Shown here in pieces: positions 38,559-48,270 of a stretch of DNA of 64,000 nt (the stretch's first letter is position 1; each line of letters begins with the position of its first letter). A program made the translations under genes and the position numbers. Below the pieces are notes generated by a model. That model saw nothing but the letters and a program-made list of their open reading frames with translations. It was not told where the DNA came from and ran no database searches. The DNA is from Campylobacter upsaliensis (GTDB lineage: Bacteria; Campylobacterota; Campylobacteria; Campylobacterales; Campylobacteraceae): the NCBI RefSeq assembly GCF_900637395.1, contig NZ_LR134372.1:1488001-1552000 (forward strand). Reading direction: 5' to 3'.

Positions 38559-39542
38559 ATGAAAGAATTTTATATGAATTTAGCCCTAAAAGAGGCTTGG
38601 AAATATCAATTTTTAACTTACCCTAATCCAGCAGTTGGTTGCGTTATCCTTGATAAAAATAATCAAATTTTAAGCATTAAAGCCCACGAAAAACAAGGCG
38701 AAGCTCACGCTGAATTAAACGCTATTAAAGAAGCCTTAAAGGTTTTAAAGCCCGAATTTAATTTCCCAAAAGAGCCAAATGCCCTGCATGATTTTATCCT
38801 TACAAATCATCAAAAACTCCTACAAAACGCTACCGCTTTTGTAACTTTAGAGCCTTGCGCACATCAGGGTAAAACTCCACCTTGTGCGAAGCTTTTTAGC
38901 ACGCTTAAATTTAAAAAAGTTTTTGTAAGTGTTAAAGATGAAAATCAAATCGCAAGCGGTGGGGCGGAGTTTTTAAGGCAAAATGGTATTTTAGTGGAAA
39001 TGGGAATTTTAGAAAAAGAGGGTAGGGAGCTTTTAAAGCCTTTTTTAAAATGGCAAAAGGGCACTTTCAAGCTTTTTAAACTCGCCCTAAGTCTTAATGG
39101 CAGCGCTTTAGGCAAATTTATTAGCAATGAAACAAGCCGCACTTATGCGCATCAAATTCGCTCCATTATCGATCTTTTAGTCGTTGGTGGAGGGACTTTA
39201 AGAAAAGATCGCCCCATTTTAGACTCTAGACTTTGTGGAGGTAAAGCACCAAATCTTTGCATTTTAAGTCGTCAAAATTTAGAAAGTTTTGATAAAACTA
39301 TCCCCGCTTTTAATGTCAAAAATCGCCAAATTTTCACGCAAATTCCTTCTAATGCGAAATTTTTAATGTATGAGGGTGGGGCGGAGTTTTTAAAAAGCTT
39401 TAAGAATCAAATGGATATGTTTTTAATCTTTCACAATGCTAAATTTAATCAAGAAGAAAATGTCAAACTTGATTTAGAATTAAGACCGCTTTTTAAAGGA
39501 AATTTTAAGGAGGATAGTTATGGAATTTACGAGCTTTTATAA
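38559..39542 (+). CDS. ribD: bifunctional riboflavin deaminase/reductase RibD
   Basis: 327 residues. The N-terminal cytidine-deaminase-like domain has the zinc motifs HAELNA and PCAHQGKTPPC. The C-terminal reductase domain starts near residue 170 with LALSLNG, followed by VGGGTLRKDRP. It makes the ribitylamino-pyrimidine in riboflavin synthesis. It abuts the glycosyltransferase and overlaps the next gene by 23 nt. Confidence 0.95.
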   Translation: MKEFYMNLALKEAWKYQFLTYPNPAVGCVILDKNNQILSIKAHEKQGEAHAELNAIKEALKVLKPEFNFPKEPNALHDFILTNHQKLLQNATAFVTLEPCAHQGKTPPCAKLFSTLKFKKVFVSVKDENQIASGGAEFLRQNGILVEMGILEKEGRELLKPFLKWQKGTFKLFKLALSLNGSALGKFISNETSRTYAHQIRSIIDLLVVGGGTLRKDRPILDSRLCGGKAPNLCILSRQNLESFDKTIPAFNVKNRQIFTQIPSNAKFLMYEGGAEFLKSFKNQMDMFLIFHNAKFNQEENVKLDLELRPLFKGNFKEDSYGIYELL

Positions 39543-40020
39543 TTATGCAAGGAGTGATTTAAAATGCTTAAAAATTCAAAGTTTTGAGAAAAATCACACC
39601 CTTTATACGCTTCATTTTAAGCAAGACACTCTTAATCCAAACGCCCTAAGTTTGCAGTATAAAAGCCTTAAGCATTATCATTTTAAGGAAAATGACACAC
39701 TTTTGCTCTGTCATTTAGAGGGTAAAATCATACTTTTTCATAATCTCACCCAAAAAGAAGATAATTTTAAAGAGGCTAAAATAAAACATTGCATTTTTTT
39801 ATGTTTTTTGGGAATTTTTGCTCTACTTTTTGCCTTTTTTGCAGCGATTAACGCCTTTGCTTTGCTTTATCTTATTTTACTCAGTGCGAATTTAATTTTG
39901 CTTGTTTTAGCCTTTATTAATCTTGGCTTACTTTTTAAGCAAATTCGCATTTTAAAAACGAGTAAGCAAAGTGAAATTGAAGATTTTTTAAAACAAAATT
40001 TAAGCAAAAATTCGGCATAA
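39520..40020 (+). CDS. membrane protein of unknown function (Cj1621-like)
   Basis: 166 residues. The N-terminal roughly 85 residues are soluble. Two adjacent membrane helices follow near residues 90-145, then a charged tail. It overlaps the end of ribD by 23 nt with a GGAGG site inside ribD. I do not recognise a family. Confidence 0.65.
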   Translation: MEFTSFYNYARSDLKCLKIQSFEKNHTLYTLHFKQDTLNPNALSLQYKSLKHYHFKENDTLLLCHLEGKIILFHNLTQKEDNFKEAKIKHCIFLCFLGIFALLFAFFAAINAFALLYLILLSANLILLVLAFINLGLLFKQIRILKTSKQSEIEDFLKQNLSKNSA

Positions 40021-40034
40021 TTAGCGTTTTTTGT

Positions 40035-40110
40035 GGGGCATTAGCTCAGCTGGGAGAGCACGACGCTGGCAGCGTCGGGGTCAGCGGTTCGAGCCCGCTA
40101 TGCTCCACCA
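40035..40110 (+). tRNA. tRNA-Ala(GGC)
   Basis: The acceptor GGGGCAT pairs with ATGCTCC, followed by ACCA. The anticodon stem-loop CGACG-CTGGCAG-CGTCG gives GGC. Confidence 0.95.
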
Positions 40111-40112
40111 GT

Positions 40113-40188
40113 GGTTCCGTAGCTCAGTTGGTAGAGCACTACCTTGACATGGTAGTGGTCGTTGGTTCGATTCCAATCGGAGCCACCA
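40113..40188 (+). tRNA. tRNA-Val(GAC)
   Basis: The acceptor GGTTCCG pairs with CGGAGCC, followed by ACCA. The anticodon stem-loop CTACC-TTGACAT-GGTAG gives GAC. It lies 2 nt after tRNA-Ala and 16 nt before recO. Confidence 0.95.
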
Positions 40189-40204
40189 TTTTTAAAGGCT
40201 TCAT

Positions 40205-40819
40205 TTGCAAGGCTTCATTTTGCACACACAAAGGGTTAGAGACGAGGATTTGATCGTCTATATTTTAAGCCCTAAGACACTTTTAAAGACTTATAGATTT
40301 TACGGCTTAAGGCATTCTAGTATATTAAGTGGATATAAGATAGATTTTGCTCTTGAGGAAAATTCTAGCTTTTTGCCTCGTCTTAAAGATGTGCTTCATT
40401 TAGGTTTTTCGTGGATTTTAGATAGAGAGAAAATGCTTTTTTGGCAGGAATTTATACGCCTTTTATATGGGCATTTAAAAGAGGTAAGTGAGCTTGATAG
40501 CTTTTATTTTGACTTGCTTGATGAATGTGCCAAACGCTTTTTAAAGCAAAATCCAAAAAGAGTCATTCTAGATGCTTATGTGAGAATTTTAGAATTTGAG
40601 GGGAGGCTGCATAAAGACTTCATTTGCTTTGCTTGTGATGAAAAAATTAAAGGCAATATCACGCTTTTAAGAGCCTTTTTACCTTCGCACGATTTTTGTG
40701 CTTTTTCTTATGAATTTCCCCATCAAAAGCTTGAAATTTTTTATGAGAAGAAAAACTGCTCCATTTTTAATGACGAGGAAATTCACAAGCTTTATGAGCT
40801 TGTTAAGCAGGGCTTATGA
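40205..40819 (+). CDS. recO: RecO-like DNA repair protein
   Basis: 204 residues with a TTG start (MQGFILHTQRVRDEDLI), 16 nt after tRNA-Val. The N-terminal OB-fold pattern and the late CFACDEKIKG fit the short RecO-like proteins of Epsilonproteobacteria, which help load RecA in the RecFOR route. No strong ribosome site is visible; the transcript may read through the tRNAs. The stop overlaps the convergent DUF342 gene by 6 nt. Confidence 0.75.
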   Translation: MQGFILHTQRVRDEDLIVYILSPKTLLKTYRFYGLRHSSILSGYKIDFALEENSSFLPRLKDVLHLGFSWILDREKMLFWQEFIRLLYGHLKEVSELDSFYFDLLDECAKRFLKQNPKRVILDAYVRILEFEGRLHKDFICFACDEKIKGNITLLRAFLPSHDFCAFSYEFPHQKLEIFYEKKNCSIFNDEEIHKLYELVKQGL

Positions 40820-42646
40820 ATCTTCTTGTAAAAATTCCAAAAAAGGTGCTTTAAGTGTTTCTATTTCACTTTCATCATATTTTTCCTCACATTCAATTCC
40901 TTTTTCTTTCAATCTATAAAGCCCTTGTTTTTTAAGTTCTAAATAGACATTTTTCACGCCATCAAATTCTAAAATATTATCTTCTTCTTTTATTTCAGCT
41001 TGGATATAAATTTTGACTTTAAATATCATATTTTCAAGACTTTCAAGTCGTCTTTTTGTTTCATATTTTAAAGCGACAAGTTTTTTATATTTTACAACAC
41101 TTACTTGGTATCTTTGTAAAATATCTTCATAAATCTCTATAATTTTAGTATCTACTTGATTGGCATATTTGTTTTTCTTCAACTTGATAACTTTTGCTTG
41201 ATTTGTTACAAGATAAGTGTAAAAATTTTGCTTTTGTTTTAATAGGGTTGTTAATTTGATATTGATTTTAGCAAATAAAGCTTTAAGTTCTTTTGTTTCG
41301 TCTTCACATTTATTTATTGTAAAACAAACTTCTGGAGAGACTTTTATGCGATTATTTGCCTTGATATTTTTAAGAATAATTAAATTTTTCTTAGGATAGA
41401 GCTTATTATCCATAAATAAATCTTCAATAAAAATATTATCCGCTTCTATTTTGGAAGCGATACAACGCTTTACATAAACATTTTTTGCCTTAATCTCACC
41501 TCGTTCTAAATTATTGATAAAAACGACATCTCCCTCAAAAAATCCTTTATGATTTGCTATAAAAGCACTTTGTGCGTAAATTTTTGATTTTGCGTGTGTA
41601 GCACCTGAAATTTGAAGTTTGGCGGCTTTTAGTTCTGTCGCACCCACATGTCCTTCGATATTGACATTAGCGGCTTTTATATTGACTATTCCTGATTTTA
41701 CAGCATCATCATTGAAATTTTTATTTGAAACTTCGATATTAATTTCCTCATCTAAATCTGTTTTAATTGAACCTGTATTTTTTAAATCTACTTTCGATAC
41801 TTTTAAGGAATTATTTACACTAAAGCCCTCAATATCCTTAGTCAAAAAACCATAATTTGCACTAAAATATTGTATTCTATCTTCTAATTCTTTGGTGTAA
41901 ATGCTATCATCTTTTAATTTGATCGCATTAAGTTCTTCTTCCAAAGGTTCTATTTTTAGTAATTCTCCTCTTAGATTTCGCCCAATTTTCCCTAGTTTTC
42001 TATACATATATTCAAATAAAAGCTCATCTTTTTGCACAGGTTGAGAATATTGTCTTTCATCATATGTTCTACCCTCACTCATTTCAACCTTTGTGTTTCT
42101 GTGAAAAATAAGTTTCGCATTTTGATGAGGGATTTCGCTCACGCCTCTTGCAACTATAAATTCAAAACCATCAGCCTTATCTTCTTTAAGCAAAGCAATA
42201 CACTCATCTAAATTTCTTTCTAAATCCCTATCCAAACGCAAAATAAGAATTTTGTGTTTAATTAAAGTTTTATATAAAGCCTGTTTTAAATGATGATTGA
42301 CATTTACATTAGAATCTATTTTTTCATAATTTAAACGAGCTTTTATAAGAGTTAAATTTGCATTAGTTCCTAAAGTAAATTTAAAAGGATTGTTGCTTGT
42401 TTTAGGAAAAATTTCTATCTTGAATTCTTGATGAATGGTATCATAATTTTTCACAAAAAAATCATCAGAATAAAACACTTCAAGATCAGTTCTAGGATAA
42501 TTTTTGCTTCTTGGTGGATTTTGTTTGATGCCAAAAGTGTTAAAGTCTAAAATGCGAAAATCTAAGTCAAAATCACACTCTTTTTGCTCAGACTGCAAAA
42601 CTTTAAAAGGATTTTTTGTTTGTAAGGCTTTATTTTCAAACATCAT
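40814..42646 (-). CDS. DUF342 (FapA-like) protein
   Basis: 610 residues. The central part (about 270-420) has right-handed beta-helix-like repeats such as VNIKAANVNIEGHVGATELKA, typical of DUF342/FapA. The N-terminal part is a mixed domain, and near residues 440-560 lies a long coiled coil. FapA-type proteins affect polar flagellar placement in some bacteria, but this is not shown for Campylobacter. The start overlaps the hemerythrin gene by 11 nt. Confidence 0.75.
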   Translation of the reverse strand: MMFENKALQTKNPFKVLQSEQKECDFDLDFRILDFNTFGIKQNPPRSKNYPRTDLEVFYSDDFFVKNYDTIHQEFKIEIFPKTSNNPFKFTLGTNANLTLIKARLNYEKIDSNVNVNHHLKQALYKTLIKHKILILRLDRDLERNLDECIALLKEDKADGFEFIVARGVSEIPHQNAKLIFHRNTKVEMSEGRTYDERQYSQPVQKDELLFEYMYRKLGKIGRNLRGELLKIEPLEEELNAIKLKDDSIYTKELEDRIQYFSANYGFLTKDIEGFSVNNSLKVSKVDLKNTGSIKTDLDEEINIEVSNKNFNDDAVKSGIVNIKAANVNIEGHVGATELKAAKLQISGATHAKSKIYAQSAFIANHKGFFEGDVVFINNLERGEIKAKNVYVKRCIASKIEADNIFIEDLFMDNKLYPKKNLIILKNIKANNRIKVSPEVCFTINKCEDETKELKALFAKINIKLTTLLKQKQNFYTYLVTNQAKVIKLKKNKYANQVDTKIIEIYEDILQRYQVSVVKYKKLVALKYETKRRLESLENMIFKVKIYIQAEIKEEDNILEFDGVKNVYLELKKQGLYRLKEKGIECEEKYDESEIETLKAPFLEFLQEDS

Positions 42647-43331
42647 TTTTTCCTATTTTTATAAATTCTTTTTCTAAATATGAAAGATCCTTAATTTCCC
42701 CTTCTTCCCACAATACTAAAATTTGCTCACAAACTTCACATTTTAAAACACTCTCTTCTTTTAAAAGCTCCTCATGTATGCTTTTTGGCATTTGATGAAT
42801 TTTATCCTCGCACATACAAAGATATTTAAAGCATTCTTCTTGGTCTATAGCGGGATTTCTTAAAGTTTGTATAGTTTTGTAAGTTTTTAAGCTAAAATGC
42901 ACTTCGTTAAGATGAATTGCTCTATATTTGTAAGCATCAATCCACTTATCATCAACGCAAAAATGTTTAGAAATCCAATCTCTTGTCAAACTAGCAAGCT
43001 CTTTGGCAAATGTTTGAGGGTTTTTGGAGTGATTTAAAAGCTCTTTGGTTTTTTCCACTAAAACTCTATGCGCTTCCTTATGTTCTTCTAGCAATGGATA
43101 ATCGATCTCTTTCATATAGGCTTCCTCATCTTTAAAATGAATTTTGATATAATCAAAAAGCCTTATAATTATTTTTTTAAGCTCTTCTTGTAAGGAGTCA
43201 TCATAATGCTCTAAAACCTCTTTAGCAAGTTCATTGGCATGATTTGTGATGTCAAATATAAGCTCGTGTTGCTTATCTAGCGTGTAGTTGTTAATGCTAA
43301 ATTCTTTATTCCATTCAATTTTTTTATTCAT
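42636..43331 (-). CDS. bacteriohemerythrin with C-terminal Cys-rich extension
   Basis: 231 residues from the ATG at 43331, which has an AGAAGGA site; an upstream TTG at 43349 lacks one. The hemerythrin domain (about 1-135) has the metal ligands in DKQHELIF, the HFKDEEAYM segment, then EEHKEAH, and the final HFCVDDKWID. It binds O2 at a di-iron site, perhaps as an oxygen sensor or scavenger. The C-terminal roughly 90 residues hold five Cys, including CKYLC-type spacing and CEVC, that could bind metal. It is coupled to the DUF342 gene. Confidence 0.88.
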   Translation of the reverse strand: MNKKIEWNKEFSINNYTLDKQHELIFDITNHANELAKEVLEHYDDSLQEELKKIIIRLFDYIKIHFKDEEAYMKEIDYPLLEEHKEAHRVLVEKTKELLNHSKNPQTFAKELASLTRDWISKHFCVDDKWIDAYKYRAIHLNEVHFSLKTYKTIQTLRNPAIDQEECFKYLCMCEDKIHQMPKSIHEELLKEESVLKCEVCEQILVLWEEGEIKDLSYLEKEFIKIGKNDV

Positions 43332-43387
43332 TTTAATCCTTCTATTCAATATTAATCGATTTTATATATTTTTTAATATATTTTATC

Positions 43388-43400
43388 AAAAAAAAAAAAA
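43388..43400. repeat. A13 tract upstream of bacteriohemerythrin
   Basis: Thirteen consecutive A lie in the AT-rich gap between the hemerythrin start and the SRP RNA gene. The tract could vary in length, but it is outside any gene. Confidence 0.6.
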
Positions 43401-43458
43401 CAAAATTAAATTTTTAATAACTCAACGCTTTTTAAGGCAAAATCATTATAATTTCATC

Positions 43459-43565
43459 GCCTTTTCTCAGACCTGTGCAATGTTTTCTTTAAGCAAAGCT
43501 TCAGGGTGGGAACACAGCAGAGCACTTGAATTTAATGTGTGCCGCAGTCATCTGGGGAGAGGTTT
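43459..43565 (+). ncRNA. ffs: signal recognition particle RNA (small bacterial type)
   Basis: A hairpin of about 105 nt. The 5' CCTTTTCTCAGA pairs with the 3' TCTGGGGAGAGG. The apical domain holds the conserved symmetric loop UCAGG-GUG-GGAA-CAC-AGCAG, with a GGAA tetraloop and the A-rich internal loop that Ffh binds. A T-rich stretch follows. It lies between hemerythrin and queC, and its 3' end overlaps the convergent queC 3' end by about 34 nt. The exact ends are estimated from the pairing. Confidence 0.85.
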
Positions 43566-44227
43566 TCATATTCTATCTTATCCTTAATTCCCGCTTTTTC
43601 AAAGCCCTTTAGCCTTAATAAACAGCTATCGCAAGCACCGCAAGCCTTATCCTCACTCTCATAACAAGACCAAGTTAGCTCTAAAGGCACATTTTCTTTT
43701 AAAGCAAGACTTACAATTTCAGCTTTATTTAAATGCACCAAAGGCGTTTTAATGCTTAGTTTAAATCCCTCACTCGTGCCTTCATTGATAAAATTTTCCG
43801 CCTTTTTGATAAAATTCTCACTACAATCAGGATAACCGCTACTATCCTCCTCGACCACCCCTATATAAAGAGCCTCGCAGCCCTCTTTTTCTGCTAAAGA
43901 AGCCGCTATGCTTAAAAATATGCCGTTTCTAAAAGGCACATAAGTTATAGGCAAAGTGCTTTCGTGTAAGGAATTTTTAGGCACAGCAAGACTTTCATCA
44001 ACCAAAGCATTTCCGCCTATGTCTTTAAGAAAACTTGCATTTAAAACATAGTGTTTTAAAACGCCCAAATGCTCACAAATTTGATGAAAACACTCTTTTT
44101 CTTTTCTTTTGGTGCGCTGATTATAGTCAAAATGCAAAGCGATAATTTCAAAGCCTTCCTTCTTTGCCAAATACGCACACAAAGCACTATCCATACCGCC
44201 ACTTATGATACATAAAGCCTTTTTCAT
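43532..44227 (-). CDS. queC: 7-cyano-7-deazaguanine synthase QueC
   Basis: 231 residues. The PP-loop motif [11 protein letters not shown] is at the N-terminus, and the zinc site near the C-terminus has [20 protein letters not shown]. It makes preQ0 on the queuosine pathway. Its last roughly 11 codons overlap the SRP RNA gene on the other strand. Confidence 0.95.
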   Translation of the reverse strand: MKKALCIISGGMDSALCAYLAKKEGFEIIALHFDYNQRTKRKEKECFHQICEHLGVLKHYVLNASFLKDIGGNALVDESLAVPKNSLHESTLPITYVPFRNGIFLSIAASLAEKEGCEALYIGVVEEDSSGYPDCSENFIKKAENFINEGTSEGFKLSIKTPLVHLNKAEIVSLALKENVPLELTWSCYESEDKACGACDSCLLRLKGFEKAGIKDKIEYENLSPDDCGTH

Positions 44228-44339
44228 TTTTTCTCTTTATAAATTTTTCTAGCATATCGGCAAAATCATTTTAAAATTTAATATCTTGCAAAAAAAATCA
44301 TAAAAATTTATAATAATGCCTTCAATGAAAGGATAAAAA

Positions 44340-45569
44340 ATGATTAATATTAAATTAATAGAGCATATCTTTAAAGCCGCTTCTATAAGTCGCTGGAACG
44401 ATTATCCTAGAATGGCAAATTTAGTCGAGCTTGACAAGCAAGCGCATAAATTCATTATCGCTTATTTTATCGCTAAAATGGAAAAAGATGTCGATATGAG
44501 AGTGATTATAGAGGGAGGAATTTTTGAATTTTTGAGCCGCGTTGTGGTTACTGACATACGCCCTGATGTGTATCATCAAATCGTGCGTCAAAAAAAAGAT
44601 GAGGTGAATCATTGGGTTTTTAGCATTTTAGAACCTATGATAGAAAATATTGAAAATGGTGAATTTCTTAAACGCTTTGAAAATTATATTAAAGGTAACG
44701 ATTATCCAAAAGAAAGGCTTATTTTAAAAGCAGCTTCTTATTTTGCCACGCGTTGGGAATTTAATATTGTTTATCAAACTTCTTCTTTTTTAAATGATAT
44801 TGAGGAGATTAAAAATAAGGTCGAAGAGGAGCTGGAGGACTATTATGAGCTTATCGGTGCTAGGAAAATTGCCTTAAATCAAAAAATAGCAAAACTTGTG
44901 GATTTAAGTGGGAGGCTTCGTTTTCAAAAGCGTTGGGCGCAAACACCTCGTATCCCTGAAACTGCCGTGCTAGGACATATGCTTGTTGTGGCGATTTTGG
45001 GATATTTTTATTCCCTTAGCATTAAAGCTTGTGATAAAAGATTAGAAAATAATTTTTATTGTGCCTTATTTCACGACCTACCAGAAAGCTTAACGCGTGA
45101 TATTATAAGCCCTGTAAAATACGGCATAAGCGGACTTCATACCATTATAAACGATTATGAAATGCAGCTTATTAATGATAAAATTCTACCCTTTGTCCCC
45201 GAACACTTAAGAGCTGAATTTGCTTATATTTTAGGCATTAGAGAGGGAAGAAATGGTGAGGATAAATGGGTCAAAAATGAATTTGAAAATCGCACCTTTA
45301 AAAATGGCAAGATCGAGCTTTGCAGTGGGAGTTTAAATATCTGTAATGAAAATGAATTTGGTGCTATTGACGGCAAGGCACTTAAATACTGCGATAAATT
45401 CGCCGCCTTTATTGAGGCTGGACTTTCTATAAGTTATGGAGTGAAATCCAAGGAGCTTTTAAGCGGCTTTAATGAAATGTTTAAATTTTTCTCTCAAAAT
45501 AAAAGCATAGAGGGAGTTAATTTTCTCACACTTTGTGAAGAATTAAAAAAGGAATTTAATATCGCTTAA
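44340..45569 (+). CDS. HD-domain phosphohydrolase-like protein
   Basis: 409 residues. An N-terminal helical domain of about 190 residues is followed by an HD-type domain resembling the YfbR family: GHMLVVAILGYFYS, then ALFHDLPESLTRDIISPVK near residue 250, and DKFAAFIEAG near residue 347. The metal-binding His/Asp (HD in LFHDL) are present. It probably acts on a nucleotide phosphate. It has an AAAGGA site, and a bidirectional terminator follows. Confidence 0.8.
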   Translation: MINIKLIEHIFKAASISRWNDYPRMANLVELDKQAHKFIIAYFIAKMEKDVDMRVIIEGGIFEFLSRVVVTDIRPDVYHQIVRQKKDEVNHWVFSILEPMIENIENGEFLKRFENYIKGNDYPKERLILKAASYFATRWEFNIVYQTSSFLNDIEEIKNKVEEELEDYYELIGARKIALNQKIAKLVDLSGRLRFQKRWAQTPRIPETAVLGHMLVVAILGYFYSLSIKACDKRLENNFYCALFHDLPESLTRDIISPVKYGISGLHTIINDYEMQLINDKILPFVPEHLRAEFAYILGIREGRNGEDKWVKNEFENRTFKNGKIELCSGSLNICNENEFGAIDGKALKYCDKFAAFIEAGLSISYGVKSKELLSGFNEMFKFFSQNKSIEGVNFLTLCEELKKEFNIA

Positions 45570-45593
45570 AAAGGGCTTTACGCCCCTTTTAAT
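45567..45593. terminator. bidirectional terminator between HD gene and trxB
   Basis: AAAAAGGGC, a TTTAC loop and GCCCCTTTT form a stem with A runs on one side and T runs on the other. It can end both convergent genes, whose stops are 19 bp apart. Confidence 0.8.
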
Positions 45594-46527
45594 GCAAACT
45601 TTCTATGTAAGCTAGAGCTGAAAGTGCTGCCACAGCTCCGTCTCCAGCCGCACAAATAACTTGTTTGGGAGCATCTTGTCTTAAATCTCCTGCTGCAAAA
45701 AGTCCGGGGATATTTGTTTGCATTTTGAGATTAACGCTGACTTGCCCACCCTGCTCCATTTTACACAAAAATGAGCCATCATCTTGTTTTAAAATTTCAT
45801 TACGCACATCAAGCCCTACGAAAGTAAAGATTCCCGGCACCTTTAAATCTCTCTCGCCATTTTTTAGCTCAAGTTTCACGCCTAAAACTCCACTTGCATC
45901 GCCATAGACTTCGTTAATACTTGCATTTGTGATAAGTTCGATTTTTTCATTTTTCTTAACCTTTTCTACCGTGCTAGGAGCAGCTCTAAATGTATCGCGG
46001 CGGTGGATTAGATAAATTTTAGAGCAGATATTTGCGAGATATAAAGCCTCCTCAAGTGCTGTATCGCCACCACCTAAAACGGCGACTTCTTTATTTTTAT
46101 AAAAAAAGCCATCGCAAGTCGCACAAGTGCTAACCCCACGCCCAAAAAACTCATCTTCGCCTTTAAACCCTGCTTTTCTAGGTGCTGAACCCGTGCAAAC
46201 AATTACCGCTTTAGCCACTTCACTCTTTCCTCCCTCAAGAATGATTGTAAAAGTGGCGTCTTCATTTTTACTAATCTTTTCAACGCCGACCATTTCGTGC
46301 TTTAAGCCAAAACGCATACATTGCTCACCCCAAGGAGCCATAAAGGAAATTCCATCCATTACTTGGGCGACTCCGGGGTAATTTTCAATTTCAGAGCTTG
46401 AAGTGATCTGCCCTCCTGGCATACCCTTTTCAAACATCACAACATTTTTAAGACCGCCTCTTGTCGCGTAAAGTCCCGCACTAAGTCCCGCAGGACCACC
46501 ACCTATAATCGCTAAATCTAACATCAT
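45589..46527 (-). CDS. trxB: thioredoxin reductase
   Basis: 312 residues, usual length. It has the FAD-binding [13 protein letters not shown] motif, the redox CATCDG motif near residue 136 and the NADPH motif [13 protein letters not shown] near residue 153, then AAGDLRQ near the C-terminus. It keeps thioredoxin reduced with NADPH. Confidence 0.96.
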   Translation of the reverse strand: MMLDLAIIGGGPAGLSAGLYATRGGLKNVVMFEKGMPGGQITSSSEIENYPGVAQVMDGISFMAPWGEQCMRFGLKHEMVGVEKISKNEDATFTIILEGGKSEVAKAVIVCTGSAPRKAGFKGEDEFFGRGVSTCATCDGFFYKNKEVAVLGGGDTALEEALYLANICSKIYLIHRRDTFRAAPSTVEKVKKNEKIELITNASINEVYGDASGVLGVKLELKNGERDLKVPGIFTFVGLDVRNEILKQDDGSFLCKMEQGGQVSVNLKMQTNIPGLFAAGDLRQDAPKQVICAAGDGAVAALSALAYIESLH

Positions 46528-46614
46528 TTTTCCTTTAAATTTTTATTTATGCCAAATGATACAAAAAATTTCTTAAGGCTAGTTAATAAAAATTATTATT
46601 TGCAAAAATTTGCA

Positions 46615-47805
46615 CTAGGGCATTAAGATTATATCTACTAAGGTTCCTTTTTGCACTTTTTCGCACTCTTTTGGGACTATCATTAAGGCGGCTTTGTTGT
46701 TAAGATTATTGATAATTGCACTTGAGCCGTCTTTTTTACCCTTTAAATTGACATAAATTTTACCCTCTTTAAATTCGACATTGCACGCGACAAATTCTAA
46801 ATAAGGGCTTTTTTTAACATAATCTTGCTCCAAAAAAGCGTGTAAAATATAATCCTTTTTTTGCAAAAGCCAAGCGTTTAAAATTTCTCTTGCATATAAA
46901 TTAAACATCACCATAGCAGAGTATGGAAAGCCGGGCAGTGCAAGGATAAATTTCTCCTCAAATTGAGCGATTTTAATGTGGCGACCGGGCTTGATATCAA
47001 CTTTATCAATGATGATTTTATACGCTCTTACCGCTTTTTTTAAAAAGTCAAAATCTCCCATAGAAACGCCCCCTGTTGTGATTAAAATATCGCAAGTTTT
47101 AAGGGCATTTTCTAAGGTGCTTTGCGTGAGTTTTTCTTCATCTTTTAAAAGGGGGAAGACTCTAGCTTCACAGCCTAATTTTTGTGCTAAATTCGCTAAG
47201 GCGATGTGATTTGATGAGCGAATTTGCGCAGGATTTTCCAAAGCCTCACCCAAGTCCTTAATCTCACTTCCACTACTTAAAACTCCCACCACAGGACGCA
47301 AAAAAACGCTAATGTGAAAAAAGCCAAGTTCAGCTAAAAGCGCTATCTCACTATAATCGAGTTTCGTTCCTCTTGCTAACAAAAGCTCATCTTTTTGATA
47401 GCTCTCCCCTACTTTTCTTACCGCAAACCCCTTTTTAACCGCTTCTTTAATGTAGATTTGCCCCTCCTTTAATTCCACATTTTCCACAGGCACCAAAGTA
47501 TCACTACCCTCACTCATCAAAGATCCTGTGAAAGTTTTCACACAAGTGCCACTTTCGACCTTAAATTCAGGCATTTTCCCTGCTGGAGTAACGCCTAAAA
47601 CTCTCAATGGCTTGTTTTGCTCGTCAAATTTGAGTGCGTAGCCGTCCATAGCAGAGATGGGGAATTCGGGGTAGTTTTTAAGGGCTTTGATATCTTGAGC
47701 TAAAATGCGTCCTAGACACTGCGTTAGGGCGACTTTCTCCACCTTTTCATAGGGCTTAATATGTGCTTTTAAAAGCTCTAAACTTGTTTCATAAGACATT
47801 AACAT
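46615..47805 (-). CDS. moeA: molybdopterin molybdenumtransferase MoeA
   Basis: 396 residues. It has the SAMDGYAL motif near residue 50, the MPT-binding TTGGVSMGDFDFL near residue 240, and the GFPYSAMVMF motif. It inserts molybdate into adenylylated molybdopterin. It follows moaE by 9 nt with an AAGGA site. The cofactor is needed by FdhA, encoded nearby. Confidence 0.95.
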   Translation of the reverse strand: MLMSYETSLELLKAHIKPYEKVEKVALTQCLGRILAQDIKALKNYPEFPISAMDGYALKFDEQNKPLRVLGVTPAGKMPEFKVESGTCVKTFTGSLMSEGSDTLVPVENVELKEGQIYIKEAVKKGFAVRKVGESYQKDELLLARGTKLDYSEIALLAELGFFHISVFLRPVVGVLSSGSEIKDLGEALENPAQIRSSNHIALANLAQKLGCEARVFPLLKDEEKLTQSTLENALKTCDILITTGGVSMGDFDFLKKAVRAYKIIIDKVDIKPGRHIKIAQFEEKFILALPGFPYSAMVMFNLYAREILNAWLLQKKDYILHAFLEQDYVKKSPYLEFVACNVEFKEGKIYVNLKGKKDGSSAIINNLNNKAALMIVPKECEKVQKGTLVDIILMP

Positions 47806-47814
47806 TGTTTATCC

Positions 47815-48270
47815 TTAAGCTAAAATTCCAGCGCCCTTAAGTTTATAAGAGCGTTTTTTCGCGTAAATTTTTTCACCCTTTATCACATCATATTTCCAAA
47901 TGGGCGCACTTTTTTTAAAATCTTCCACAAAATCGTTTAAAAGCTTTAAACCAAGTGTTCTATTTTTACTCAAAACCCCTGCCAAATAAGAACTTTGATG
48001 AATTTTTACCTCTCCTAAAGAATGCGCGAAAAAAAACTTGACTCCCTCATTTTTGTAATTTTCTTCCCAGCCCTTAAACCATGCCTTTAAAAGCGGCTCA
48101 TAAATTTCAAAGCTAAGAGCCTCTACTATACCCTTAGTTTCATCGCTTTGCTCTTCTCTTACTATGCCGCAAAAGCTCAAAAATGCCCCGCAGTTTTTAT
48201 CTCTAAGGCTTTCATACCATTTTGTATAAATGAGACTTATATCTAAAGCCCCTTTGTGAATTTCAAACAT
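47815..48270 (-). CDS. moaE: molybdopterin synthase catalytic subunit MoaE
   Basis: 151 residues. It has the FCGIVREEQ motif near residue 30 and the Lys-rich C-terminal part IWKYDVIKGEKIYAKK that contacts the MoaD tail. The start abuts the moaD stop. With MoaD it adds the dithiolene sulfurs to precursor Z. Confidence 0.95.
   Translation of the reverse strand: MFEIHKGALDISLIYTKWYESLRDKNCGAFLSFCGIVREEQSDETKGIVEALSFEIYEPLLKAWFKGWEENYKNEGVKFFFAHSLGEVKIHQSSYLAGVLSKNRTLGLKLLNDFVEDFKKSAPIWKYDVIKGEKIYAKKRSYKLKGAGILA

Noticed and set aside
43388-43400. A13 tract as a phase-variation switch
   Set aside because: It is intergenic, about 57 bp upstream of the hemerythrin start, and not clearly within a promoter; A tracts are common in this genome.
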